This document shows, one piece after another, positions 22,994 through 35,336 of a stretch of DNA of 64,000 bases. Every line of letters starts with the position of its first letter. Positions within the stretch are counted from its first letter, which is position 1. The stretch spans positions 310,001 to 374,000 of the forward strand of contig JAZKJV010000611.1 in the NCBI GenBank assembly GCA_037367405.1, given 5' to 3'. The stretch comes from Ottelia alismoides (Eukaryota > Streptophyta > Magnoliopsida > Alismatales > Hydrocharitaceae). Under the pieces are notes generated by a model, which saw nothing but the letters and a program-made list of their open reading frames with translations, was not told the origin of the DNA and did not search any database. The position numbers and the translations under genes were made by a program.

Positions 22994-25900
22994 TGATGAA
23001 TACTCATTCATCACTCTATATTCTTTTATTTTGGCTATATATCTAGGCAAAACATCATGTAGATAGCTGTAAATACAATAAGTTACCAATAGGCATGCTT
23101 TGGTTAATATTCAATAATTAGCATGTATTTGTGCAAAAATAAAAGAATAAATAATTAAGAAAAAGAAGGAAATATTTAGAATAAATATTGAGTGACTTGA
23201 ACCCAAGAGATGGCCAATTATGGGCCTGTTCGCCAAAAAAACAAGTAGAGAGAGATAGGGCCATTCAACCTTGTATATATTCCTTCTATTTGTACATATT
23301 TTATTTTTCACAAAAATAAAATTTAAAATGTGTTTATATTATCTTTTATATATTCCTAAAAATAAAACAAAAATTAGAAAAGAAATAAATTAAAATAAAA
23401 CTAAAAAATAATCTTCTCTCTCTACCTTGTACATATACCTTGTATATATGTATCTATCACTATTTATTTCACCCTTGTAAATAAATAATAAAAATAAAAT
23501 AAAAATTATTTTATACTCTAAATTTTATGTTGTAAATAAATAAAATATAAAATTGGAGTATTTATACAAAAATAAGAAAATAAAACTAAAAGTATAAAAT
23601 ACATAGGTATTTTATACCTTATATAATATAATATAACGTATATAACACAATTTATTTTTCATAAAAATAAATAAAAATCACTAAAAATAGTTTGAAAATA
23701 AATAAACATTTTTCATTTTGTAAAATATTTTAAAATAAAATCATTTTTGATTTTTAATTTATTGTATAATTATTTTTTATTCAGGAATATTCTGATTGGT
23801 CCACAGGAGATTGTTGATCCCTTGTCAACTCCCCCTCCTGGACCAACCCATGCCGGGATCCGATTTTGCACCCCAATTCTCGAATTTTTCTCGAATAGAT
23901 ACTGGTCTCCCTTGCCCCGATTCTTGTGCCCGCGTCTTCCCCTTGGAGCCACGACCTTCATGGACCCCTAGGGACGAGCGGATCTTTCTTGGTTCGCGAG
24001 CTTGTGCCCGTTCTTCCTCATTATCTAGAACTACGTATAAATTATTCCATCGGATTCCCAGATCAGTAGCTCACACTGCACACCTCCCTTATGTCCTAGA
24101 AACCTTCCCCTCGGTGACAGCATTTAGAAGCGCCCTTTGGTGGTCGGAGAGAGTGCCTGTAGCCGAAGCTCAAAGCACATGGCCGGAGCACCGCCGCGTT
24201 CGAGCCTCCCTGCTTGTCGCAGCATGGTCGAGGAGAAGACCCCCATCGACACATCCTCCTGGAGCTTAGGATCAATCTTGGACCATTAGGTACACCTTTA
24301 GTCGATCCGAGTTTCTTTTATCTTTGAATCTTTCATCGGACTTCCGCCAGCTCTGACCCAGTGGTCGGAGCTACTTCGACCACCCATATCCGCTCCAATA
24401 GACTCCCAGTTTCACCGTCACCCTTCCCCCACAGTCTGATCATCCCAATCTTGGCTATCCGAGCCAAGATTAGGCTAGGTTCCTTCCGCCACCTTCTCTG
24501 GAACCTCCCCTCGTCGTTCACCGTCGCTTCACTTTGTTTCCAGCCAAATAACCACGACCAGAGTCTACCTCTGAGTCGAAGCCTTCATTAGCAGGTCAAG
24601 GAGTGCACGATTACTCTCCAGTTTGCCTTCACCCAGCCTCGCCGGAGGTCGTCCATGTCTCATTGCCCTGCCAGGAGATCTGACCATCGACGACATAATC
24701 TACCACCACCATCCAACGCGGAGGAGCCCTACGATAGTGTTGCCGCCGTCTGATTGTTCATCGGAGCCACCGATCTTCCTCGGTGCTCCGGTGAACCTCG
24801 TCCAGCAGGAGTTCTTCCAGCATCCTCCGTAGCTGCCAGATCCTTTGTCTCCACCAGTTCGGATCTGGACCATCTGTCACCTACGCCTTGTCAGGCCGTT
24901 AGATCTGCTATCTAGCGGCCCCCGTATGCCCACATTCATGCCCGCAGGACGACTGTTAGATCTACCAGGTGTCAACGCCAGAGCCGCAGATCTCCTTCCA
25001 TTCAGCGAGCGACAGCTGGCACCACACGTGACCCGTACGAGCGGATGTGTAATTTGCACCTTCTTCCCTGCAGTTCTTTTATGTTTTTATTTAGTCTGTA
25101 AAATAAATAGTACATTGTGATCTATTTGCACTCTGGACCCTATTGTTTTTATTATTTGCACTTTGGTCCTTCCTGTCTGGTTACACGTCATCGTCACGTG
25201 TATATTTGGATATTTGCATGTATGCCCTCGGGTTTTCTTGGATGCTATGAAAAGAATCTTTAGTTTCTTTATTTACATACATACCCCTGTACGTGGTTTA
25301 TTTGGACATGTGCTGAATTAATGGAGAAATTGCAGTAGGCCCCTTGGACTTTTAAAGTGTGTTATCATTTAGTCCTGGAAACATATTTTCTTTGCATATT
25401 AGTCCATGTGTGCTGTATGGTTTTGATTGGTTGAAATAAATATCAAACATTATCCAAATTTCGTGAAATTTGGACACTTGGCTCCTGCCACTGTGTAAAA
25501 ATTTCTGTGAATTTTTTGACCCATCTTGTTTTCATTTTCTATTTTTTTAAAAATTAAAAACCTTGAAATTTGCTTCTTTCTAATTTGAAAAATCAACTAA
25601 AAATATTAAAAACCCTCTAAAAAATCCAAAAAGATTACTGTGTTTGTTTTGTTGTATTTTTTATTCAGTGCAAATTTTATTTGATTTGGATTTATAAAAC
25701 CCTAGAAATTGAAAACCCCTTAAAAACTTAGAAAAATCATTAAAATTTCTTAAAAAATAAAAAAAAAAATACAATTTCAGTTTCTTTAGTTAGCTTTTTA
25801 TTTCTAGTTTACAATAAAATTGTTGATGGAGTTTTATAGGCTATTTAACTATTTTTAAATAGACTTTAGATTCTGGCTGCACAATATCTTTGATTTTTAG

Positions 25901-26365
25901 CTTTGTTTCATTTTTAGAAAATTAACTAAAAATAATAAAAATTTGGGAAAAATATCAAAAACACTTGAATATTTATAAAAACCAAAAATATTTTTATTTT
26001 AATTTTCTGAAACTTTTTGATGTGTTAAATAATTGTTGGTTTGTGCCTTTTTGGTTTCCTTTATTCATTTTCCTCATTATAAAAATTACAAAAAAAAATA
26101 AAAATATAAAAATCCACCAAAAATATTTTATTCCTCTTATTTTTAAGTCCCGACTAATTCATAGGTTTTCCTAAACCGTGCTCCTTGTGTTCGGCCATGG
26201 TAGCTATACCAGGTAAAATAAAATAGCAGGACCGCTATTTGACCTGATTTGTTGATTTCTTTTGATTGGTGTTCTTTCTTTTCCTTGTTGAGTGAGCTTC
26301 GCGGTTCGGGTCGCAACAACCCTGATTTATACCTTAACCCGGATCACACGATTTTTCGCTCATCA
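22994..26365 (+). repeat. 3' LTR of element A
   Basis: About 3.37 kb, starting with the palindrome TGATGAAT-actc-ATTCATCA and ending GCTCATCA. It has a U3 inverted repeat (near 23799-23845), TATAAATT near 24036, a GC-rich transcribed part up to about 25060 and the CATGGTAG/CTATACCAGG hairpin near 26196 with AATAAA at 26217-26222. GC-rich open frames inside it have no counterpart domains and are not taken as genes. Confidence 0.9.
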
Positions 26366-28211
26366 TGGCAGAAGATGGTGGATGAACGGGTGAAAGGCGA
26401 ACTTCGATCAAGGATGGGTGTGCATCCTTTGGGCTGATCGAGCCTCCAAATGGTCCAGCACCTCCGGAGAGGTGCTCCGCGTCGAATGCCGGAGGCGAAT
26501 CAGGTGGATGATGGTCGGATGGTCGGGACAAGGGAGCTCCACCTGGAGCTGCTCCGCTAAGCAACTAGAGATCTGACAAAGGTTCCTATTGCGCGGGGTA
26601 CCTGCAATAGAATGCTGGGACCCGGGGGTCTACTCTGGTCCGATTTATTGAAGCAAGAAGGGAAAGAAGCAATGGTGGATGGGATCCGATCTCCGGCGAA
26701 GGCGATAGAGGGAGATGCTTTCCCTAATCTTGACCTGAAGGTCGAGGCTAAGGATGAACAGGCTGTGAAGCAAGATGAAAGGTGAGACTATGGGTCGATC
26801 TGAACGGCTGGATGTGGGTATCGAAGCTCCGAACAGGGTGGTTGAAGCACATGAATATGCAGCAGAGGTGAGATGAGTGATTGAGTCGAACATGTCAATG
26901 GAAATGAGATGGGTAATACCTGAGGATCTGGATGAACTCCGGAGCATCAGGAGAAGATGGGAGTCGAGGTTATGGCCTTAGCCTCATTGCGGAAGGCGGG
27001 GATGCTGCTCGTGGCGGATCTCCGGCCACGAAGTGTGAGCTGCATCATCACTGCACCAAATCGAGCTCCAAGGGACTCTCCGAGTAGCTGTCACTCAGCT
27101 GGAGGTGGCTAGGGGTCGAAGTGGGAGCGAGGAACGAGCTGCGATGCCAGGAGGTCGAAGGAGAAGTTATATAGGCTTTTTAGAGGTGTGAGAGAATCGG
27201 GCAAATGTGCGCAACCCTAGGAAGAGCTGTGCCTTCCTAGAGATCCGCAAAGGTGCTGGATCTTGGAAGGAGGCGTAGGCGAAGATTCGGATCAGAAGGA
27301 GGCTCGACCCGACTGACAAAAAAGGGACAACTGGTTCCGACGAGAGGGGTCGGATCAGGTCAAGCCTAGAAGAGGGCGTTGATAGGAGGTCAACACCCGG
27401 TCTCGACCAATCAGAAAAAAGGAATTTACAAAATATTTCTAAAATCAATAAAAAAAGTAAATGCCTTCAAAATAAAAAGTATATAAAAAATATTTATTAC
27501 TTTTTCAAACTATTTTTATGGGATTTTTAATTATTTTTATGAAAAATAAATTAATCTATATACAGATGAAAATATTATAAACTTGTATAATATACCTATG
27601 TATTTTATACAAGTATTTTTAGTTTTTTAGTTTTTACACAAATGCCCCAATTTTATATTTTATTCATTTTCAACATATTTTTAGGAGTATAAAATAATTT
27701 TCATTTTATTTTTATGAGTGATCTATAATTTTTTTAAAAAATAGGGGATGCTATCTATATACATGTATTTTGTACAAGTAAGAAGGATTTTATTCTTGTT
27801 TTTATTTTATTTTTCTGATTTTTATTTTGTTTTTGTTTTATTTTTAGGACTATACACAAGTAGGTAAAAATAATATTTTATTTTTATTTTATCCAAAATA
27901 AAATATTTACAGATATAAGTAATATGTACCATGTAGAGTAGGCCCTATCTGTCTCTACTTATTTTGTTTGGCGATCAGGTCGAGGCTTGACCTTCTCTTG
28001 GGGTTCGGGTCACTCTGTATTTATTCTAAATGATTCCTTCCTTTTTCTTTTCATTTATTCTTTTATTTTTGCACAAATACATGCTAATTACACAAAGCTG
28101 ACACACGCATGCAGAATGCTAACTTATTGTATTTACACCTATTTACATGATGATTTACCAAGATAAATAGCTAAAATAAAAGAATAAAGAGTGAGAACCA
28201 AGGATTCATCA
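26366..28211 (-). repeat. Minus-strand solo LTR, second part (its 5' half)
   Basis: Continuation of the LTR cut at 9287. On the minus strand it begins TGATGAAT at 28211-28204, followed by the same ctctttattcttttatttt text (28192 downward) as the plus-strand LTRs. The U3 block near ATTGGTC (27407-27413) and a TATATAA at 27173-27167 follow, then the GC-rich part down to 26366. Together with 7774-9287 it gives an LTR of about 3.36 kb, the usual size here. The target duplication CATTC is at 28212-28216. Confidence 0.85.
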
Positions 28212-29170
28212 CATTCTTGGATGAGGCAGTCTGGTCAATACCTCTCTCCCCTGGTATTCCGACATTGTAAATTATCCCGTCTCCAAGAAAACTCCTCTAG
28301 ACTAATTGAAGATCAAACTTGATAAATTCTTGGCTGACGTTCATTTTTACCAGTGGGAAGAACCACATATATTCTGAGAGGGCGCATACTGCATCTCGAG
28401 AAGGTGTATACCTTAGGAGGAGGCAATGGGTGTCCTAGACCACTACCATAAGCTCAAAGCCGATGAACACCATTCGGAAAAGAGAACGGTGACAAAAGTG
28501 CTTCAATATGGCCTTTGGTTGCCAACTCTATTCAAGGATGCAAATGATTACGTGAATAAGTGCACTTATTGTCAGAGAACGACCGAAAACATCATCATGC
28601 GTGGCTCAATGCCTATGAAATATATTCAGATATCTGACGCCTTCGACGCCTGGGCATTGACTTCATGGGGCCATTCCCTAATAGTCGGGGATTTGAGTAC
28701 ATCCTTCTCGCTGTCAACTATGTCAGTATATTGGGGAGGCAATCCTCGCCTGAACCGTAGATAGCCGCAGAGTCTGTTGCTTCTTGAAAGATGACATCAT
28801 CTTGCTGCTCAGAATCTCCATGATTCTCATTTCTGATGGAGGAATACGATAACAACAGGATGTACAAAGAGGAAGTCAAGCGATGGCACAACAAACACCT
28901 CCATAGTAAGACTTTCAAACCTAGACAGAAGTTGTGGTTATTTGATGCAAAGTTAAATATCTTTCTAGGCAAGCTGAAGAGCAAATGGATTGGACTATTC
29001 ATTGTGAAGATTGTGCATGACAACAGAAGTCTACTCAAATAATAATTTCAACTGGCGCACAACCCTTCATAGTCAATGGACAATTGCTGAAGCCATATTT
29101 AGAGCATGACATATTTTTGTCCATTGTCGATTCTATCGAGGTCATATTTCAAGATGATCTCACAGAGGCA
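28212..29170 (+). pseudogene. Integrase of element B, core deleted
   Basis: Continuation of element B after the nested insertions. The zinc-binding part is at about 28426-28580 (HYHKLKADEHHSEKRTV, CTYCQR), and the beginning of the core (about 28640-28700) is frame-shifted. Immediately after an ILISDG-type block (28823-28839, holding the second catalytic Asp) the sequence jumps to the C-terminal part (EYDNNRMYKEEVKRW, FKPRQKLWLFD). By comparison with element C about 300 bases are missing, including the catalytic Glu. The integrase is dead. Confidence 0.85.
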
Positions 29171-29430
29171 AATGGATCAGATATTTGAGAAGCAAAATCA
29201 CAAAAAGTTTTTTGTTTTCTTCTTTTCTTTTTTCCCTTTTTAATTTTTCTAATTCTTCCGAAAAGATGTCCACCCCTTTCATTATTATTATTATTATACT
29301 TAGGACGTACTTGTCCAAATTATAGGGGGTGGGCATCCTGAGTTATTTGTTTCGGTGATCCCTCTCATGTCCCCTCAACTCTTGTTATTTTGTCTATACT
29401 TAGGGACATTTTACCATAAGTATAGGGGAG
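29171..29430 (+). other. Post-integrase spacer of element B with two stem-loops
   Basis: T-rich tract, an ATT microsatellite (about 29280-29296) and two CTATACTTAGG-type stem-loops with G-rich ends at 29295-29330 and 29394-29430. The B-type text ends about here and the next recognisable text belongs to element C, with no LTR between them. Confidence 0.6.
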
Positions 29431-29697
29431 GATATGATGAGCCGACAATTTCATACATTCCCACCCTTTACCCTCCACTGTCTCACATACAACTTCTCAG
29501 ACTCGGGATAACCCTATTCTAGAGTCGGTCCCACCTTCTCACGTACATCTTCACATACTTGGGATGACCCTCTTCTCGAATCGGTCCCACCTAGGTATGA
29601 GGCGAGTTAGACCCAGATTCCTTTCCTCCCAGCCCTTTTGTCGAGGATGACTCTCACCTCGACTTTTCATCTGTTTCTCCTGCACATTTTTCACTAA
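29431..29697 (+). other. Junction region between elements B and C, with a 56-bp tandem repeat
   Basis: No supported frame. It contains two head-to-tail 56-bp units at 29482-29537 and 29538-29593 (both contain tcggtcccacct) with several differences. It may be the decayed end of C gag, but I could not align it with A. Confidence 0.5.
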
Positions 29698-30693
29698 ATG
29701 CTTATGAGACTTTTTTCCTTCTCAGAGGATATGACGGAAACTGTGGCTAGAGGGAAGGCACTAGTTGATGAGCGAGCTATTGAGGAGCGAGCAGTTGAGG
29801 TGAATCATGTTGATGATTGCCACAACATCAACTTGCCTAGTGTTGATATGTCGTTGTTGAAAGCTATGGAGTACATGCCTAGTGTGAAGAAAGGACTGAA
29901 GGAGGCATGTACAATGAAGCAAAAGAACAAACACAAGAGGGTTGAAAAGCACTTTTTAAGCATGGCTACCGTGAATGCCATCAACAATCTCCCAAGTAAG
30001 AAAAGTGACAAGGGAGCACCTCTCATTAGATGCGAGATGTTTAATCAAGAATTTGAGCGCACAGTGCTCAACAATGCATCATCTATAAATTTATTGCCTT
30101 CATCACTACTCAACTAATTTGGGTTAGGATCACTCAAGCCAACAATGATGATTCTACAGTTTGCAGACCGATTAGTTAAGCATCCAAGGGACATGTTAGT
30201 GGATGTGATCATCATAGTCCAAGGGATGCAATTCCTTGCGGATTTTATTGTCTTAGACATGGACACCTATACACCATTTTTCCATACCACGATCATACTA
30301 GGACGACCATTACTTCGAACAACAAAAGAAGTAGTAGATTATGGTACGAAAGATATTACATTTCACTATAAAAGTGATAAAGTGATGATAGAGATGGTCC
30401 CAAACTCGAAGCCGACAGAATCAACATCATATGAGATTGAGTTTGTGCCAAATAAGAAAGATGACTGCACTTTTCTTGCAGAAATTAGAGACACTAATTT
30501 ATTCTTGGATGATTTTGAAACCCAGGAATTCCTCTCCAAGGAGGAAGTACTGGAGAGCACAATCAAGTTTTCCCCTATCCTTGAGGATGAGTTATTAGCT
30601 GATAAGCTAACTATGTTGTTTGCAATTCTTCCATCCTACCAGAACAAGACAAATTCATCGTCGATCTTTATGATATTTTATACTCAAAGCTAG
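29698..30693 (+). pseudogene. Aspartic protease of element C
   Basis: Two open stretches, 29698-30117 and 30145-30693, cover the pre-protease part (MSLLKAMEYMPSVKKGLKE, aligned with B), the active-site block and the C-terminal half (IILGRPLLRTTKEVVDY). The catalytic motif reads LNNASSINLLP (about 30067-30099): Asp is replaced by Asn and the Gly is lost, so it cannot cleave. The TAA at 30115-30117 separates the halves. An acidic linker towards RT follows. Confidence 0.8.
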
Positions 30694-31686
30694 AGGTAAC
30701 CATGGTGGACTGTATGCAATAGACATATTTGACACCAGCCACAGTTGCAGAGGTTACCACTAAACTGATTCAGACCCCACCAGAGCTGAAACAATTGCCA
30801 TCATCATTGAAGTATGCCATCCTTACAAGTGAGCAGAACATGTTCCCAGTCATCATCAATTATTAGCTAACCAAGGATCAAGAATCTCACTTACTCGAGG
30901 TTCTAGAAAGAAACCGAAGGTAATAAGCTAGAAAATTACAGATCTCCAAGGGATAAACATGTCATTGTGCTCGCACCATGTCTACTTGGAAGAAGGCCAC
31001 TAGACATGTTGTGAATTCTGGCATTATTTGAACCCTAACCTCCAGGAGGTTGTTATGAAAGAAATCATGAAGTGGTGTGATGCATGTTTCATCTATCCCA
31101 TCTCTGATTAAAATGGGTAAGTGTGTTACATGAGATTCTGAAGAAATCAGGAATCACGATTGTAACAAAAAATAAAGGAGAGGAGATTACAATCAGAGTA
31201 CCTACTCCATGGCGTGTTTGTGTAGATTATTGATGCTTGAACCTATCCACAAAGAAGGACCATTTTCCATTGCCCTTCATTAACAAAATAGTTGAAAGAC
31301 TTGCTGTGAAGGAATACTTCTATTTCTTATATGGGTACTGTTGATACAACTATTGCTCCTGAAGATCAAGAGAAAATTGCGTTCACCTACCCATTTGGGA
31401 CTTACGCCTTCATACGGATGCTATTCAGATTGTGTAATTCCCTCTCTACATTCCAGAGATGTATGCTGGTCGTATTCGTTGACATGGTGGGTAGTATTCT
31501 TGAGGCTTTTATTGATGATTTCTTGATCTACCGATATATCTTTGATACATGCTTGACCTATCTGGATAGAGTACTTCAATGTTGTTGTGAATTAAATTTA
31601 GTGCTCTCGTGGGAGAAGAGTCACTTCATGGTGATCGAAGGAATTGTGCTTGGCCACATCATCTCTAAGAAAGGCATGGAGGTCAG
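30694..31686 (+). pseudogene. Reverse transcriptase of element C, first part
   Basis: RT text from about 30790 (SLKYAILTSEQNMFPVII) through the N-terminal fingers, the DY-stop block (TGA at 31231-31233), IAPEDQEKIAFTYPFGTYAF (about 31342) and the palm motif FIDDF (about 31508-31522), which keeps both aspartates, to LGHIISKKGMEV at 31683. Stops and a frame change near 31325 interrupt it. Element D is inserted at 31687; the remainder is at 41131. From 30904 on the sequence is nearly the same as F from 62031. Confidence 0.87.
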
Positions 31687-32655
31687 TGATGAATACTCAT
31701 TCATCACTCTTTATTCTTATATTTTAGCTACAAAAACCTTCGCAAATGCATGTATATATTTGTAAATATAAATAATTACCAAAAGCATGCATTGTGTAAA
31801 AAGTAATAATTAGCATGTTTTTGTGCAAAAATAAAAGAATAAAGATCAAAAAGAAAAAGCGAAAATATTTAGAATAAATATTGAGCGACCTAATCCCAAG
31901 GGAGGGCTCAGCATGGGCCTGACCGCATAAAAGCCAAAGTAGAGGGAGATATGGGCTCATGTGTGTAAATAGACCTGTAAATAAAATAAATATATTTTCC
32001 TCTAAAAATAGAATAAAAGTGGTTTGTATATATTGTATATATTTGTAAATATAAAAATCAAAACAAAAATAGAAAAATTAAAAAGAAAATAAAAATAGTC
32101 ACTCTTGTATATATTCATCATGTACATACAACCACACCTATATTTATTTCACCTTGTACATAAATAAAATTAATTTTTATAAAATTTGTATATATTCTAC
32201 TTTTTATGTTGTGAATAAATAAAATAAAAACCACAAAAACAAAAATAAAATAAAAAGCACAAAATTAAAAACCCAAAAATACATTGTAAATATACCATGT
32301 ATATATGTGTATATATCTATTTATTTCACCCTTGTATATAAATAATAAAAATAAAATAAAAATACCCTTTTATTCCTAATTTTATACTATAAATAAATAA
32401 ATTATAAAATAGGAATAAAAATGCACAAAAATAGCAAATTAAAAATCAAAAATTAAAAAAGGCATATTGTGTAAATACCTATGAATAGCATAAAGTGTAC
32501 ATACCCTATTTTTACTTTGAATTTTTTTTTAAAAAATCACCAAAAAATAGAAAAAATTAAAACAAAAATATTTCATGTTTTAAGTTTTTAATAATTCAGC
32601 CATTTACTATTTTTTATCGATTTTACAAGTATTTTCCACGTGGTTGCTTTTCATT

Positions 32656-32703
32656 GGTCCACAGGGGAATGTTGACCCCCCGGTCAACTCCCCCCTGTGG
32701 ACC
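32656..32703 (+). promoter_or_regulatory. U3 cruciform with paired TTGACC boxes
   Basis: GGTCCACAGGGG (32656-32667) pairs perfectly with CCCCTGTGGACC (32692-32703). Inside it GTTGACC (32671-32677) faces GGTCAAC (32682-32688). TTGACC is the core of the W-box bound by WRKY factors. An inverted CCAAT (ATTGG) overlaps the left arm. Confidence 0.6.
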
Positions 32704-32889
32704 ACTCCCCACGGATCCATTTCGCGGACCCAACTTCCCCCATTTATCCCCTCCAGATCCGATCACCATTCCGCCTAACCCAGGGTCCTAATCACTCTCC
32801 CATCATCCGGGAACCTCGCCCTACATTGATCGTAGGGATCCGTGCTCCATCGAGCCGGACCCGAGCCATTCTTCCTGGACCTTCCACCA

Positions 32890-32897
32890 TATAAAAA
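32890..32897 (+). promoter_or_regulatory. TATA box of the element D 5' LTR
   Basis: TATAAAAA in a GC-rich context about 190 bases after the U3 cruciform; the 3' LTR has tataaata at the same place (near 38679). Confidence 0.6.
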
Positions 32898-35336
32898 CCG
32901 AGCTCCGCCACCCATTTTCGCATCTTTGGCTCCCCATTCATTCATCCCAGGACCTCTACAGCCACCCTCGAGGTGACAGCTCCCGGTTGGCCGTGTCGTA
33001 GAGAGGAGAGAGTGACCGGACTTCTGATCCAGCGAGTTATCGCCGCCGTGCTCCGCCTGAAGCAGGAGCTCGAGCCTCAGGCCACGACGTCCCGCGAGGC
33101 AACGACCTAGAGCAAGCCCAGCTCACGCCCAGTCGACCCATCCGCCCAGGTAGCCGTAGTTGCCTTTCTTTTCGTTTAATTTTCGATTTCGCCCAAATCA
33201 GGTCGTCTCCGACGACCTCTGATTCTGACCACCTTAGACTTAGTCCCGACCATCGGAATTGCTCACCACAGTCGCCTTCCTCCCACGCACCTTCTCCGCC
33301 CCTCCGTTCAACCCAGCTCGCACAGGATCTGGGGTTCGAACTCCTTCGCCGTCGCATCGCCGGAGTTCGCCCGCACCACCGCACCGTCCACCTTCATCAC
33401 CGCTAACGGGGTCGAGGCAGTTTTCCCTCAACCCAGGAGATCTTTGGTTACGTTTTGCAGGTCAATCGAGGGCTGTCTGAGGCCCTCCTACTTGAGCACC
33501 GGAGCTTCTCCTCCGCCGGAGTCGACAGAGCTCTCCGGAGCTCCGTTGATTCATCGGAGGCGTTCTACAGACGCGGGGAGCCAAGTCGAAGCTTCTCCGA
33601 TCATCAGCATCCCCCGCGAAGGCCCGGAGCATGCGTACTGGGCCGGCGAAGTTCGCCGGCCACCTGTTCCTCTAGGACCTTCATGCACCGTTCGATCAGC
33701 CTCGTAGCTCCAGTTTCGATCTGAGCCGTTCATCTGAGGAGCCTCTTTCACCGCACGATCTAGGAGGATCTGATCCGAGCCGTTCGATCTTGATAAAGAA
33801 GTGCCCTCTACCCTCCAACGTTGGATCTACACGTGGCAGCTTCTCAACCGTCGGATCGCGTCAAGGGTTACAGGAGCGAGGCGCCTCCTCTTCTCCACCG
33901 TCGGATTTACACGTGGCGCGCGCTCCGCCCTTGGATCTTAAATAAGGGGTAATTGTCCTTAGGCCCCTCTGTTTTTAGTTTTTATTATTTAGTCCTGTAA
34001 GTATAGAGTTCAGTTGTTTTATTTCTGGTTTATTTGCACTTTGGACCTGAGATTTATTTTATTTGCATTTATACCCCTGCGCATTGTGGATACGTGCTTC
34101 GACACGTGAGTTTTTGGTTTATTTGCAGTGAGGCCCTGATAGTTTCGATAATTACATTTATACCCCTGTGCGTGTTGAATTTGTGCATGTGTGTTATATT
34201 TATGGGTAATTTACAGTAAGGCCCTCGGACTTTTGGTACTTGTTACCAATTAGTCCGAGAACTTTACTTTTATTGCAATTAGGTCCCTCTATGCCCCAGA
34301 CACGCGCCTCTCGCGTGACTTCTTGGGATTTTTGCACCGGACCCCCTGGAACTTTTGATATTTACGTATAGGTCCATATGCACTATACCTAGGTTTTTAT
34401 TTTGAATAAAATATTAAACTCACTCCAAATTCAATGAAAATTAGACACATGGCTCTTGCCATGTTGTAAAATTTTCTAGAATTTTTGGAGACATTTTTGC
34501 TTCTATTTGATATTTTTAAAAATTCAAAAACAACCTTTTTCTTTACTGTCTGATTTAAAAATTCACAAAAATTGTAAAATTCATCTAAAATTTACAAAAA
34601 AATTACCTACTGTGTCTTTTGCCTTGTTTGATTTTTTGACCAATTTTGGTCATTTTTCATTACATAAAACTCATAAAAATTATAAAAAACTAAAACTCTT
34701 ATAAAAATTCTAATAAATAATTTAAAAATCCAAAAACAATAAATCCAGTGCCCTAATTTTCCTTAAACTTTGTAGTTTACAGGAAAATTACCTCCATGAG
34801 TGTTAAGGCCTTTTTGCAATTTAAATTGGCCTTTTACTCCTGACTGGACAATGCCCTCAGTTTCTTGCCTTGTTTTATTTTTAGAAAATTAAATAAAAAT
34901 CACAAAAATACTAAAAATTACCCAAAACAGTAAAAAACATAAAATACATAAAAACATTTTTATTTGAATTTTTGGTTGATTTTTGAGTGCTTTAATAATT
35001 GTTTGTGTTCGACTTATTCACTTGTTTTCTTAATTTCTTAATTATTTAAAAATCCAAAAAATATAAAAAGACTAAAAAAACCACCAAAAATACCTTTTCT
35101 TTTATTTTATCTTATTTTTGACTACTTCGTAGGCCACAAGGCCATCACGTGCTCCTTGTGTTCGACCCTGGTCGCTATACCAGGTTAATATAATAGCAGG
35201 ACCGCTACTTGATTTTGATTGATTTTATTCGATTTTGGTGGTCTCTTTTTCTCGATTGACACACGAGCGATTGAGGTCGCGACGACCGCATGAGTTATAC
35301 CTGATCTACCTCGCTCGCTCGGTTTTCGTGTCATCA

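Larger units (their letters stand above)
9288..26365 (+). mobile_element. Element A: complete Athila-like LTR retrotransposon, defective
   Basis: About 17.1 kb with both LTRs (9288-12653 and 22994-26365), tRNA-Asp PBS, leader, gag, protease, RT, RNase H, integrase, a 2.1-kb non-coding spacer and a polypurine tract. It is inserted in a minus-strand solo LTR. The flanks TGGTA (9283-9287) and TGGCA (26366-26370) form a probable five-base target duplication with one mismatch. Coding parts carry many stops, mostly explainable as C-to-T or G-to-A transitions. No envelope-like gene is seen in sense after integrase. Confidence 0.9.
31687..35336 (+). repeat. 5' LTR of element D
   Basis: About 3.65 kb from TGATGAAT-actc-ATTCATCA to GTGTCATCA. 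AT-rich U3 to about 32640, U3 inverted repeat 32656-32703, TATA box 32890-32897, GC-rich region to about 33940, AT-rich remainder, and the hairpin CCTGGTcgctatACCAGG at 35167-35184. GC-rich open frames near 33040-33750 occur in both LTRs on both strands but show no known domain. Confidence 0.9.

Noticed and set aside
33037..33751. Overlapping open frames on both strands in the D 5' LTR, repeated at 38823-39542
   Set aside because: Their conservation is explained by the recent identity of the two LTRs; the compositional GC peak makes frames long by chance.
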